Positions 19,085 through 26,640 of a stretch of 64,000 bases of DNA are shown piece after piece (the first letter of the stretch is position 1; every line of letters starts with the position of its first letter). The stretch spans positions 34,082 to 98,081 of the forward strand of contig NZ_LKIR01000062.1 in assembly GCF_001462205.1 (NCBI RefSeq), read 5' to 3'. The DNA comes from Haloparvum sedimenti (GTDB lineage Archaea > Halobacteriota > Halobacteria > Halobacteriales > Haloferacaceae). The notes beneath the pieces are model-generated. The model ran no database searches. It was not told where the DNA came from and saw nothing but the letters and a program-made list of their open reading frames with translations. The translations under genes and the position numbers were made by a program.

Positions 19085-19405
19085 GCACTCACGGCGGGAA
19101 TTCCGCGCGATCCCGGAAAAACGCTCGGCCGGCGGCGGTGCTGTGCGGGGCAGTGCGGTTGCGGTGCCGTGCCGTCGGCGCGCGCCGCGGCGACCGCTTC
19201 GCGTGTCGCCGCGACCGCGCGAGGGAGGGCCGGCCGCGGCCGCGCTGCGTTGCTGTGCGGTTCCGCGGCCGCGGCCGACCCGAGGCTGGGGAGGTGTGAG
19301 GCTGCTGTGCGGTGCGGGGCGGTGGCTGGGGCGGTGGCTGGGACGGTGGCCGAGGCACTCTGGTGGTGCCGTCCAGAGCAGCGGGATCTGCCGAGACAGA
19401 AAAAC
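19085..19405. repeat. Dispersed intergenic repeat, copy B (inverted, core missing)
   Basis: Read on the minus strand this matches the 53.5-kb copy: TTTTTCTGTCTCGGCAGATC, CAGCCTCACACCTCCCCAGC, then GCGCGGTCGCGGCGACACG. The segment that carries the double hairpin in the other copies is missing. The plus strand is strongly G-rich (GGGGCGGTGGCTGGG repeated near 19317-19345). It fills most of the 466-base gap between the Nudix gene and the flavin reductase; I see no gene in the gap. Confidence 0.6.
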
Positions 19406-19509
19406 CGCCGCACAGAGATCCAACGGGGCGCACCGGGAGTCTCGCGTCCCAGCGGTTCGATCCCCGACCGGGACGGAAACGGCGAACACGGCGCCGCGGC
19501 GAGCGTCGC

Positions 19510-20160
19510 CTAGCCGAAGTTCTCGACCTTCGCCGCGTCGGGGTCGCCGCCGGCGGCCTCGATCGCGTCGCCCGCGGCCGCCACGAACGGCGCGAAGCCG
19601 AAGACGAACACCTGCTCGTCGTCGGCGCCGGTGACCGCCTCCTCGACCGCCTCGTCGAACGCCTCGGTCTCATCGGTTCCCACGACGTGGACGGACGCGC
19701 CGTTCTCCTGCAGGTCGTTGAGGCGGGCGCCGTGAGCCGGCGCGTCATCGCGGTAGACGACCGCGGCCTCGTTGCCGTCCGCGAGCGCGCGCTCGCCGAT
19801 CGCGACCGCGGGCCCGATGCCCGGTCCGCCCGCGAGCACCACGACGCGCGCCTCGCCCTCGTAGTGGTCGTCGCCGTAGGGTCCCGAGATCTCCACCTCG
19901 TCGCCCGCGCTCAGGCCGGCGAGGTACTCCGAGAAGGGACCGCCCTCCGAGGGGTCGACCTCGATGGTGACCTCGAACTCCTCGTCCACGTCCGGCGAGG
20001 AGAGGGTGTAGAAGCGTGCGTACCCCTCTCCCTCGACCGTCGCGGAGATCTTCACGAACTGTCCCGGCTCCGCCGTAAAGCCGTCCGGGGTCGCGAACCG
20101 CACCGCGACCGTGTCCGGGCCGACCGACGCCGACGCGGTGACTGTGACCGTCGTGTCCAT
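19510..20160 (-). CDS. FAD-binding oxidoreductase (ferredoxin-NAD(P)+ reductase family)
   Basis: 216 residues. The flavin-binding beta-barrel is first: EPGQFVKISATVEGEGYARF then YTLSSP (the RxYS-type FAD motif region). The NAD(P)-binding half has VVVLAGGPGIGPAVAIGER and ends in VFVFGFAPFV. No iron-sulfur domain is present, so it is a compact one-domain-pair reductase like the HcaD/Fre group. Start chosen at MDTTVTVTAS, where the fold begins. It is convergent with the Nudix gene across the repeat and divergent from korA. Confidence 0.82.
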   Translation of the reverse strand: MDTTVTVTASASVGPDTVAVRFATPDGFTAEPGQFVKISATVEGEGYARFYTLSSPDVDEEFEVTIEVDPSEGGPFSEYLAGLSAGDEVEISGPYGDDHYEGEARVVVLAGGPGIGPAVAIGERALADGNEAAVVYRDDAPAHGARLNDLQENGASVHVVGTDETEAFDEAVEEAVTGADDEQVFVFGFAPFVAAAGDAIEAAGGDPDAAKVENFG

Positions 20161-20422
20161 ACCGGCGTCTCGGCCGTGCGCCGAATGAGGGTTGTGCTTC
20201 GGGCGAGGGTGGCCCGGAACTGGGACGGGACCCGGCTTCGTGCCGCACCGGGATTCGACAAGTGACGAATTCGGGTACAGAAATTGCCGAAACGAGCCGC
20301 GGATACGGGCGATCTTCACGACAGTTGCCGATGACTACTGTGGTTCGTCGGGTCGACTCTCCGAATTCGGTGGACATACACGAAATTAGCTGCGTTTAGA
20401 AACAGTATTGCTGAACATTCGT

Positions 20423-20460
20423 TTTCTATATACTCCTATCTGGGACGGTTTTTAGATAAT
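20423..20460 (+). promoter_or_regulatory. Promoter region of korAB
   Basis: Two TATA-like boxes sit in an AT-rich patch of the 357-base gap before korA: TTTCTATATAC (20423-20433) and TTTTAGATAAT (20450-20460). The first would leave a leader of about 60 bases, the second about 30-35. The rest of the gap shows only two copies of CGAATTCGG about 90 bases apart and no gene. Confidence 0.4.
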
Positions 20461-20517
20461 GCCCCGGTTCATGCTTTCAGAAGCCTTTTGATTGGTCCGG
20501 ATGAAGCCAGAGACAGC

Positions 20518-22275
20518 ATGGCTGCGGACTTCAACTGGGCCATCGGCGGGGAAGCCGGCGATGGCATCGACTCGACGGGGAAGATCTTCGCGCAAGCGCT
20601 CTCCCGAGCGGGTCGACACGTATTCACGTCGAAGGACTTCGCGTCCCGGATTCGCGGCGGCTACACCGCGTATAAGGTTCGCACGTCCGTCGACAAGGTA
20701 CAGAGCGTCGTCGATCGACTGGACGTGCTGATCGCGTTGACGCCCCGGACCATCGAGGAGAACCTCGACGAGCTCCACGACGGTTCGGTGATCATCTACG
20801 ACGGCGAGCGGACGACGATGCAGGACGTCGAGATCCCCGGCGAGATGGTGGGGCTCGACGTGCCGCTCAAGCGGCTGGCCGAGGAGGCCGGCGGGGCCAT
20901 CATGCGAAACGTCGTCGCGCTCGGTGCCGCCTGCGAGGTGACGAACTTCCCCATCGAGAACCTCGACTCCGCGCTGGAGAAGCGGTTCAAGGACAAGGGC
21001 CAGCAGCTCGTCGACAACAACATGGAGGCGGCCCGCGCGGGCCAGTCGTACGTCGAGGAGGAGTACGACCACGCGTTCGACTACGACCTCGACACGACCG
21101 ACGAGGACTACGTCCTGCTCAACGGCGACCAGGCGATCGGCATGGGCGCCATCGCGGCCGGGTGCCGGTTCTACGCCGGCTACCCCATCACGCCCGCGAC
21201 GGACGTGATGACCTACCTGAAGGGCCGCATCGAGCAGTTCGGCGGGCACGTCATTCAGGCTGAAGACGAACTCTCCGCGATCAACATGGCGCTCGGGGCC
21301 GCCCGCGGGGGCGCCCGCTCGATGACCGCGACCTCCGGCCCGGGGATCGACCTGATGACCGAAACGTTCGGGCTGATCGCGACCTCGGAGACGCCGCTGG
21401 TCATCTGTAACGTGATGCGCTCGGGTCCCTCGACGGGGATGCCGACGAAGCAGGAACAGGGCGACCTGAACCACATGCTGTACGGCGGTCACGGCGAGAT
21501 CCCGCGGTTCGTGCTCGCGCCGACCACCATCGCGGAGTGTTTCTGGAAGACCGTCGAGGCGTTCAACCTCGCCGAGAAGTACCAGATCCCCGTGTACCTC
21601 ACCGCGGACCTCTCGATGGCGGTGACCGAGCAGACGTTCACGCCGGACACCTTCGACATGGACGAGGTCGAGATCGACCGCGGCTTCGTCGTCGACGAGG
21701 CCGACATCGACGGGCACCTCTCCGAATCGGGCGGGTTCCAGCCGCACGAGATCACCGAGGACGGCATCTCGCCGCGCGCGTTCCCCGGCACGTCGGGCGG
21801 CGCGCACATGTCCACCGGGCTGGAGCACGACGAGCAGGGCCGGCGGACCGAGGACACCGACATGCGCGTCGAGCAGGTCGACAAGCGCAACCGAAAGGTC
21901 GAGACGGCAAAGGAGCGCGAGGACTGGAGCCCGCGCGAGTTCGGCGACCCCGAGGCCGACAACCTCGTCATCACCTGGGGCTCGAACGAGGGCGCGCTCG
22001 CGGAGGCGCTGGAGTTCCTCGACGACGAGGGCATCGACCTGCGCGTGCTCTCGGTGCCGTACATCTTCCCGCGGCCGGACCTGTCGGACGCGGTCGAGGC
22101 CGCCGAGAACGTCGTCGTCGTGGAGTGTAACGAGACGGGACAGTTCGCGGACATCGTCGAGCACGACGTGCTCGAACGGGTCGACCGCGTCAACAAGTAC
22201 ACCGGCGTGCGGTTCAACGCGGACGAACTCGCCGCCGAGATCGAGGCGACCCTCGCGGAGGGAGCGGAGGCGTAA
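20518..22275 (+). CDS. korA: 2-oxoacid:ferredoxin oxidoreductase alpha subunit (KorA)
   Basis: 585 residues. The N-terminal gamma-type domain (NWAIGGEAGDGIDSTGKIFA, SKDFASRIRGGYTAYKVRTS) is fused to the alpha domain, which starts about residue 195 (GDQAIGMGAIAAGCRFYAGY, PITPATDVM) with SMTATSGPGIDLM and GPSTGMPTKQEQGDL. With KorB it oxidises a 2-oxoacid, most likely 2-oxoglutarate, to an acyl-CoA and reduces ferredoxin; halophiles use this in place of the dehydrogenase complex in the TCA cycle. Pyruvate as substrate (PorA) cannot be excluded but the N-terminal sequence fits KorA. korB follows 2 bases after the stop. Confidence 0.93.
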   Translation: MAADFNWAIGGEAGDGIDSTGKIFAQALSRAGRHVFTSKDFASRIRGGYTAYKVRTSVDKVQSVVDRLDVLIALTPRTIEENLDELHDGSVIIYDGERTTMQDVEIPGEMVGLDVPLKRLAEEAGGAIMRNVVALGAACEVTNFPIENLDSALEKRFKDKGQQLVDNNMEAARAGQSYVEEEYDHAFDYDLDTTDEDYVLLNGDQAIGMGAIAAGCRFYAGYPITPATDVMTYLKGRIEQFGGHVIQAEDELSAINMALGAARGGARSMTATSGPGIDLMTETFGLIATSETPLVICNVMRSGPSTGMPTKQEQGDLNHMLYGGHGEIPRFVLAPTTIAECFWKTVEAFNLAEKYQIPVYLTADLSMAVTEQTFTPDTFDMDEVEIDRGFVVDEADIDGHLSESGGFQPHEITEDGISPRAFPGTSGGAHMSTGLEHDEQGRRTEDTDMRVEQVDKRNRKVETAKEREDWSPREFGDPEADNLVITWGSNEGALAEALEFLDDEGIDLRVLSVPYIFPRPDLSDAVEAAENVVVVECNETGQFADIVEHDVLERVDRVNKYTGVRFNADELAAEIEATLAEGAEA

Positions 22276-22277
22276 CC

Positions 22278-23141
22278 ATGAGCTCAGAGATCCGATTCAC
22301 CGACTTCAAGTCCGACAAGCAGCCGACGTGGTGCCCGGGGTGCGGCGACTTCGGCACGATGAACGGCATGATGAAGGCGCTCGCGGAGACGGGCAACGAC
22401 CCCGACAACACCTTCGTCGTGGCGGGCATCGGCTGCTCCGGCAAGATCGGCACGTACATGCACAGCTACGCGCTCCACGGCGTTCACGGACGCGCGCTGC
22501 CCGTCGGCACGGGCGTGAAGATCGCCCGCCCCGACATCGAGGTGATGGTCGCGGGCGGGGACGGCGACGGCTACTCCATCGGCGCGGGCCACTTCGTTCA
22601 CGCCGTGCGGCGCAACGTCGACATGACGTACGTCGTGATGGACAACCGCATCTACGGGCTCACGAAGGGGCAGGCCTCGCCGACCTCGCGCGAGGACTTC
22701 GAGACCGCCACCACGCCGGAGGGGCCGAAGCAGCCGCCGGTTAACCCCCACGCACTGGCGCTCGCTTCCGGCGCGACCTTCATCGCGCAGTCGTTCTCCT
22801 CGGACGCGCTCCGTCACCAGGAGATCGTTCAGGAAGCCGTCGAACACGACGGGTTCGGCTTCGTGAACGTCTACTCGCCGTGTGTCACCTTCAACGACGT
22901 GGACACCTACGACTACTTCCGCGACAGCCTCGTGGACCTCAAGGAGGAGGACCACGACCCGACCGACCGCGAGGCGGCCAAGGACGTCATCCTCGACCAG
23001 AACAAGGAGTACCAGGGCGTCGTCTACAAGGACGAGGACTCGGTGCCGTACCACGAGCAGCACGGCGTCGACGAGGACATGTCGATCATCCCCGACGGCG
23101 CGCCCGAGGGCGCGACCGACCTCGTTCGCGAGTTCTACTGA
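22278..23141 (+). CDS. korB: 2-oxoacid:ferredoxin oxidoreductase beta subunit (KorB)
   Basis: 287 residues; binds thiamine diphosphate and an iron-sulfur cluster. CPGCGDFG near the N-terminus and GIGCSGKIGTY carry cluster and cofactor ligands, and the ThDP motif is GGDGDGYSIGAGHFVHAVRR ending in the DNRIYGLTKGQ stretch. Partner of the upstream korA, in the same operon with a 2-base gap. A T-tract at 23157-23161 follows. Confidence 0.95.
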   Translation: MSSEIRFTDFKSDKQPTWCPGCGDFGTMNGMMKALAETGNDPDNTFVVAGIGCSGKIGTYMHSYALHGVHGRALPVGTGVKIARPDIEVMVAGGDGDGYSIGAGHFVHAVRRNVDMTYVVMDNRIYGLTKGQASPTSREDFETATTPEGPKQPPVNPHALALASGATFIAQSFSSDALRHQEIVQEAVEHDGFGFVNVYSPCVTFNDVDTYDYFRDSLVDLKEEDHDPTDREAAKDVILDQNKEYQGVVYKDEDSVPYHEQHGVDEDMSIIPDGAPEGATDLVREFY

Positions 23142-23150
23142 GCCGCCGTC

Positions 23151-23165
23151 CGCAGCTTTTTCGTC
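23151..23165 (+). terminator. T-tract after korB
   Basis: Five T in CGCAGCTTTTTCG, 16 bases after the korB stop; a plausible archaeal terminator. Confidence 0.35.
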
Positions 23166-23236
23166 GGCGTCGATATTCGCATCGGCGAGCGACGCGGTTT
23201 CTGCGCCGTCAGTGACCGCTCAGAACCCGCGCGGCG

Positions 23237-23851
23237 TCACTCCGAGCCCTGGTGTTCGACCGTCTCCATCAGGTCAAGCAGCGTCGCCTTCTCGTCGACC
23301 GCGGCCGGGTGGAGGCCGACGAGGACCACCACGTCGCCCTCGTGGGCGACGGTCGCGAGGTGGATCCGAAGCGGGACCTCCTCTCCGTCGACCTGCGTGG
23401 TCGTCGCGAAGGTCGTCACCTCGGTCTCCGTGTCGAGAACGGTCCGCGTCTCGGAGCCGACGACCTCCACGTCGCTGGCGTTGAGGTCGGCCGAATCGCC
23501 GGCACGGTCGAGGACGCGCTGGACGAGTTCCTCGTTCGAGAGCCGCACGACGGGGTTGACCGACTGGCCGGCGACCGTCGCGTCGGGCGTCGACGCGACC
23601 GTGAGCGAGGCCTGCCGCTCGCTGCTGGCGTAGGTGGCGACCCACGAGGTGGCGGTGACGTCGGCGCTCACCCCGGCCACCTCGATGGATTCGTTGATCG
23701 TGAACGGTTCCGGTTCCGAAGCCTCGTAGCCCGCCTCGGAGAGCGCGTCGTCGGGCACGCTCGCGGGCGAGGACTCGAAGCTGTACGCGCCGCCCGTACA
23801 GCCGGCGAGCAGCACGACGACCGCGAGAGCGGCGACGATCCTGGTTCGCAT
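23237..23851 (-). CDS. Secreted lipoprotein (DUF6517-like)
   Basis: 204 residues. Starts MRTRIVAALAVVVLLAGCTG: a basic n-region, hydrophobic core and lipobox LAGC, so the Cys is probably lipidated and the protein faces outward. The mature part is acidic with a DVTATSWVATY region and ends in VVLVGLHPAAVDEKATLLDL, the pattern of the haloarchaeal DUF6517 lipoproteins. Function unknown. I chose the second ATG since the first would put charged residues before the signal. It converges with korB and is divergent from the reductase. Confidence 0.8.
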   Translation of the reverse strand: MRTRIVAALAVVVLLAGCTGGAYSFESSPASVPDDALSEAGYEASEPEPFTINESIEVAGVSADVTATSWVATYASSERQASLTVASTPDATVAGQSVNPVVRLSNEELVQRVLDRAGDSADLNASDVEVVGSETRTVLDTETEVTTFATTTQVDGEEVPLRIHLATVAHEGDVVVLVGLHPAAVDEKATLLDLMETVEHQGSE

Positions 23852-23989
23852 ACGGTCAGGAAGGCGCTGCATTACTTATAAACTTGGCGTGCCGACGACG
23901 CGACCGGAGCGACCGCCGCGAAACCCGTCGACTCGCGGAGGACAGGACTCTTCAGCAATACTGATAAATCGCGGGCATCACCTTCGGCT

Positions 23990-25222
23990 ATGAGCGACCG
24001 TTTCGACGTGGTCATCGCCGGAGCCGGCCCCGCGGGTGCACAGTGTGCCCGCGACCTCGCGGCGCGGGACTACGACGTCCTCGTGCTCGAGACGGAGCCG
24101 GAGTCCGAGTTCCCGCGTCAGAGCAACAAATCGACCGCGGGGACGTTCCCCTCCATGATGGCGTCGTTCGGCGTGCCCGACGACGTGGTGATGCAGTTCA
24201 CCGACGACGTGGTGTTGGAGTCGCCCAACCGCCACTACGTCCAGCACCAACCGGGCGCAGTACTGGAGTTCGCGGATTTCAAACAGTGGCTCGTCGCGGA
24301 CGGCCGCGAGAAGGGCGCCGAGTACCGCTTCGACTCGCGCGTCTCCGCGCCGATCACGGAGAACGGCGACGTGGTCGGCGTCCGCTACGACGGCGACGAG
24401 GAGGTCCGCGCGGAGATCGTGGTCGACGCGACCGGTCCGGCGGCGCCGCTGGCCAAGAAGCTCGACGTCGTGGATCTGAAGCGGGAGAACCAGGCGATCG
24501 GCATCGAGTGGGAGATGGAGGGGATCGACGTGAACCACCCCGACTACGCGGACCTCCGCGACGCGATGATGCTCCGGCTCGATCACGACCTCGCGCCCGG
24601 CGGGTACTCGTGGATCTTCCACACCGGCGGCGACACCGCGAAGGTCGGCCTCTGCTACATCCAGAACGACAGACACCGCCAGACCGCCGAGGAGGGGACC
24701 ACCATCGACGGCTACCTCGAGAAGTGGCTCGACCGCGACCCGCGCTTCCGGAACGCCGAGAAGCTGGACGGAAAGGTCCACCGCGGCTCGGCGCACATCC
24801 AGCTCCCGACCGGCATGAGCACGGACTCGTTCATGGCCATCGGCGACACCGTCCCGAGCATCGACCCCCTGTGGGGCGAGGGGATCCACAAGGGGATGCA
24901 GTCGGGCCGCGCGGCCGCCGCGACCGCGGACCGCTGTCTAACGGGCGAGACCGACACCTCCGCGGCCGCGATGGAGACGTACGACGACCTCTGGCACGCA
25001 GAGGTCGCGCCGAACGCCCGCAAGCGGCTGCTGATGACGGAGCTGTTGTACCTCGCGCCCAACGAGCGCTACGACCGCCTGATGGCGGACCTTGAGGGCA
25101 CGGACGACGACGTGCTCGCGGCCGTCAACGGCGGGAACCCCGCGGCCCTGCGGCACCTGATCCACCTCGACGACCTCCCGCTTTTGGTCTCGTTCGCGAA
25201 GCAGCGCTGGCGCGGGAACTGA
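23990..25222 (+). CDS. FAD-dependent reductase, geranylgeranyl reductase family
   Basis: 410 residues. FAD-binding Rossmann motif at residues 8-16 (IAGAGPAGAQ), then family regions KSTAGTFPSMMASFG, VDATGPAAPLAKKL and FMAIGDTVPSIDPLWGEGIH, where GD binds FAD. This family saturates isoprenoid chains of archaeal lipids (digeranylgeranylglycerophospholipid reductase) or of quinones. Haloarchaea have several paralogues, and this one diverges from the main lipid enzyme around the substrate cavity, so the actual substrate is open. A TATA-like GATAAATC lies about 26 bases before the start. Confidence 0.82.
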   Translation: MSDRFDVVIAGAGPAGAQCARDLAARDYDVLVLETEPESEFPRQSNKSTAGTFPSMMASFGVPDDVVMQFTDDVVLESPNRHYVQHQPGAVLEFADFKQWLVADGREKGAEYRFDSRVSAPITENGDVVGVRYDGDEEVRAEIVVDATGPAAPLAKKLDVVDLKRENQAIGIEWEMEGIDVNHPDYADLRDAMMLRLDHDLAPGGYSWIFHTGGDTAKVGLCYIQNDRHRQTAEEGTTIDGYLEKWLDRDPRFRNAEKLDGKVHRGSAHIQLPTGMSTDSFMAIGDTVPSIDPLWGEGIHKGMQSGRAAAATADRCLTGETDTSAAAMETYDDLWHAEVAPNARKRLLMTELLYLAPNERYDRLMADLEGTDDDVLAAVNGGNPAALRHLIHLDDLPLLVSFAKQRWRGN

Positions 25223-25311
25223 CGACCCGGTGACGTGACCGCCGTCGTGCGCCCCGGTCGGTCCAGCGGAAGGCACAAAGTTCACGTCACCCCGGGCGCG
25301 AGTAGCGGGCG

Positions 25312-26049
25312 ATGGAACGACGGTCACCGGGCCTGCTCGACGCGATCCGGATCGACGTGTTGCGGCTCCACGAGACGTGGATGGAGCTGCTGTTTCCCCG
25401 CCAGCTCGACGCGAGCCACGTCCTCGGCAAGTGGAAACCCGAGACGGCCCCGCAGAAGGTCGGCTACTACCTCTGGGCGGTGCTGGGCGCGCTCCCCGTG
25501 CTGCTCGGCTATCCGCTCCTGCTCGTCGGGTTCGCGACGCGCCACTACGCCGCGCGGCTCGACTCCGCGGTGACGCGGATCGGCGTCCTCGGCGCGGTCG
25601 GCACCGCGGCGGTCGTCTGGGGCGCGCTGACGGTCGTCACGCGTGTCCAACTCTCCACCGAGGCGTTCCTCGCGGTCGGCGCCGCGAGCGTCGTCGCGGT
25701 CGTCGCGGCGGGCCTCGCCGCGCTGTTCGCGAAGGTCGGCGGCCGGATCACGAGCGTCCTGCTCGCGTACCCCGCGGCGATGACGGCGCTGTTCCTGCCC
25801 CCGGTCGTCGCGGCGCTGTTCACGCCCTCGCTCGGGAACGTGATCTTCCCGAACAGCACGGAGCTGGCGATCTGGCTCCTCGACAGCGTGCTCGCGGTCG
25901 GCGGGATCAACGAGTGGCTCCGCGCCAACTTCACGCTCGAGGGCACCGGCTACGTGCTGATGTGGCTCGCGCTGTCCGTGCCGGCCGGCTGGCTGCTGGG
26001 CCTGCTCGTCGCGCTCGCGGACCTGATCCGGCCGCGGGCGGACGGCTGA
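25312..26049 (+). CDS. Multi-pass membrane protein (Yip1-like architecture)
   Basis: 245 residues with about five hydrophobic segments (GYYLWAVLGALPVLLGYPLL, GVLGAVGTAAVVWGALTVV, a long Ala/Val helix near 115-140, VLLAYPAAMTALFLPPVVAA, LMWLALSVPAGWLLGLLVAL). The N-terminal 50 residues are soluble with a WMELLFPRQ stretch. The layout is that of haloarchaeal Yip1-type proteins, but I do not recognise a specific family. Transcribed in the same direction as the reductase, 89 bases behind it. Confidence 0.7.
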   Translation: MERRSPGLLDAIRIDVLRLHETWMELLFPRQLDASHVLGKWKPETAPQKVGYYLWAVLGALPVLLGYPLLLVGFATRHYAARLDSAVTRIGVLGAVGTAAVVWGALTVVTRVQLSTEAFLAVGAASVVAVVAAGLAALFAKVGGRITSVLLAYPAAMTALFLPPVVAALFTPSLGNVIFPNSTELAIWLLDSVLAVGGINEWLRANFTLEGTGYVLMWLALSVPAGWLLGLLVALADLIRPRADG

Positions 26050-26099
26050 AGGGACGGCGGTCGCGACCGTCCATCAGGCCATCCCGATCGGATTCTCGC

Positions 26100-26456
26100 T
26101 TACGCGTCCGCCATCCCTCGGCAGCTCTCGGCGCATTCCTGCAGGACCTCGGCACAGACCTGACAGTGGGTGGCGTCGTGTTTTCCACACTCCTCCGCAC
26201 AGGCCTCGCACGCCTCCGCGCAGGCGGCTGCGAGCGTGGAGCTGTACTGCGACCGACGGGCCATGAACCGAGCGTGCAGCGACGTGAGGTCGGCGACGTC
26301 TCGACAGAGGCGGGCGCACCGCTCCATGTCGGGGTCGCCGAGACACTCGTCGGCGCACCATTCGGACGCCTCTGCGGCCTCGTTGCAGTTCTCGATGCAC
26401 TCGCGCTGGTCATCGCTCAGACCCTCGATCCTGTCGACCGTTTCCGTGAGAGACAT
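26100..26456 (-). CDS. Cys-rich four-helix-bundle copper-binding protein (Csp-like)
   Basis: 118 residues with 14 or more cysteines in helical spacing: CIENC, CADEC, CARLC, CAEACEACAEEC, CQVC and CAESC. This is the pattern of four-helix-bundle copper storage proteins (DUF326/Csp), in which Cys pairs line the bundle and hold many Cu(I) ions. No signal peptide, so it should be cytosolic (Csp3-like). Start at MSLTETVDRIEGLS is where the first helix begins. A copper transporter or regulator is not adjacent. Copper binding is inferred from the family. Confidence 0.85.
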   Translation of the reverse strand: MSLTETVDRIEGLSDDQRECIENCNEAAEASEWCADECLGDPDMERCARLCRDVADLTSLHARFMARRSQYSSTLAAACAEACEACAEECGKHDATHCQVCAEVLQECAESCRGMADA

Positions 26457-26640
26457 TGCGCCTCGGGATTCGGTCGGGACGGGAGAGAGTGCGACGCCTG
26501 CATATCCAAGGGCATTATCCAGGGACCAGCCGCCACGGCTCTCCCGAGGGGCCGCCAACCGCGCGAAAGCCGCGGCTTCAGGCCGTATCAACACCGACCC
26601 CCTCGTCGAACGGCTGCGGCAGCAGCGAAAGCGTCCGATC

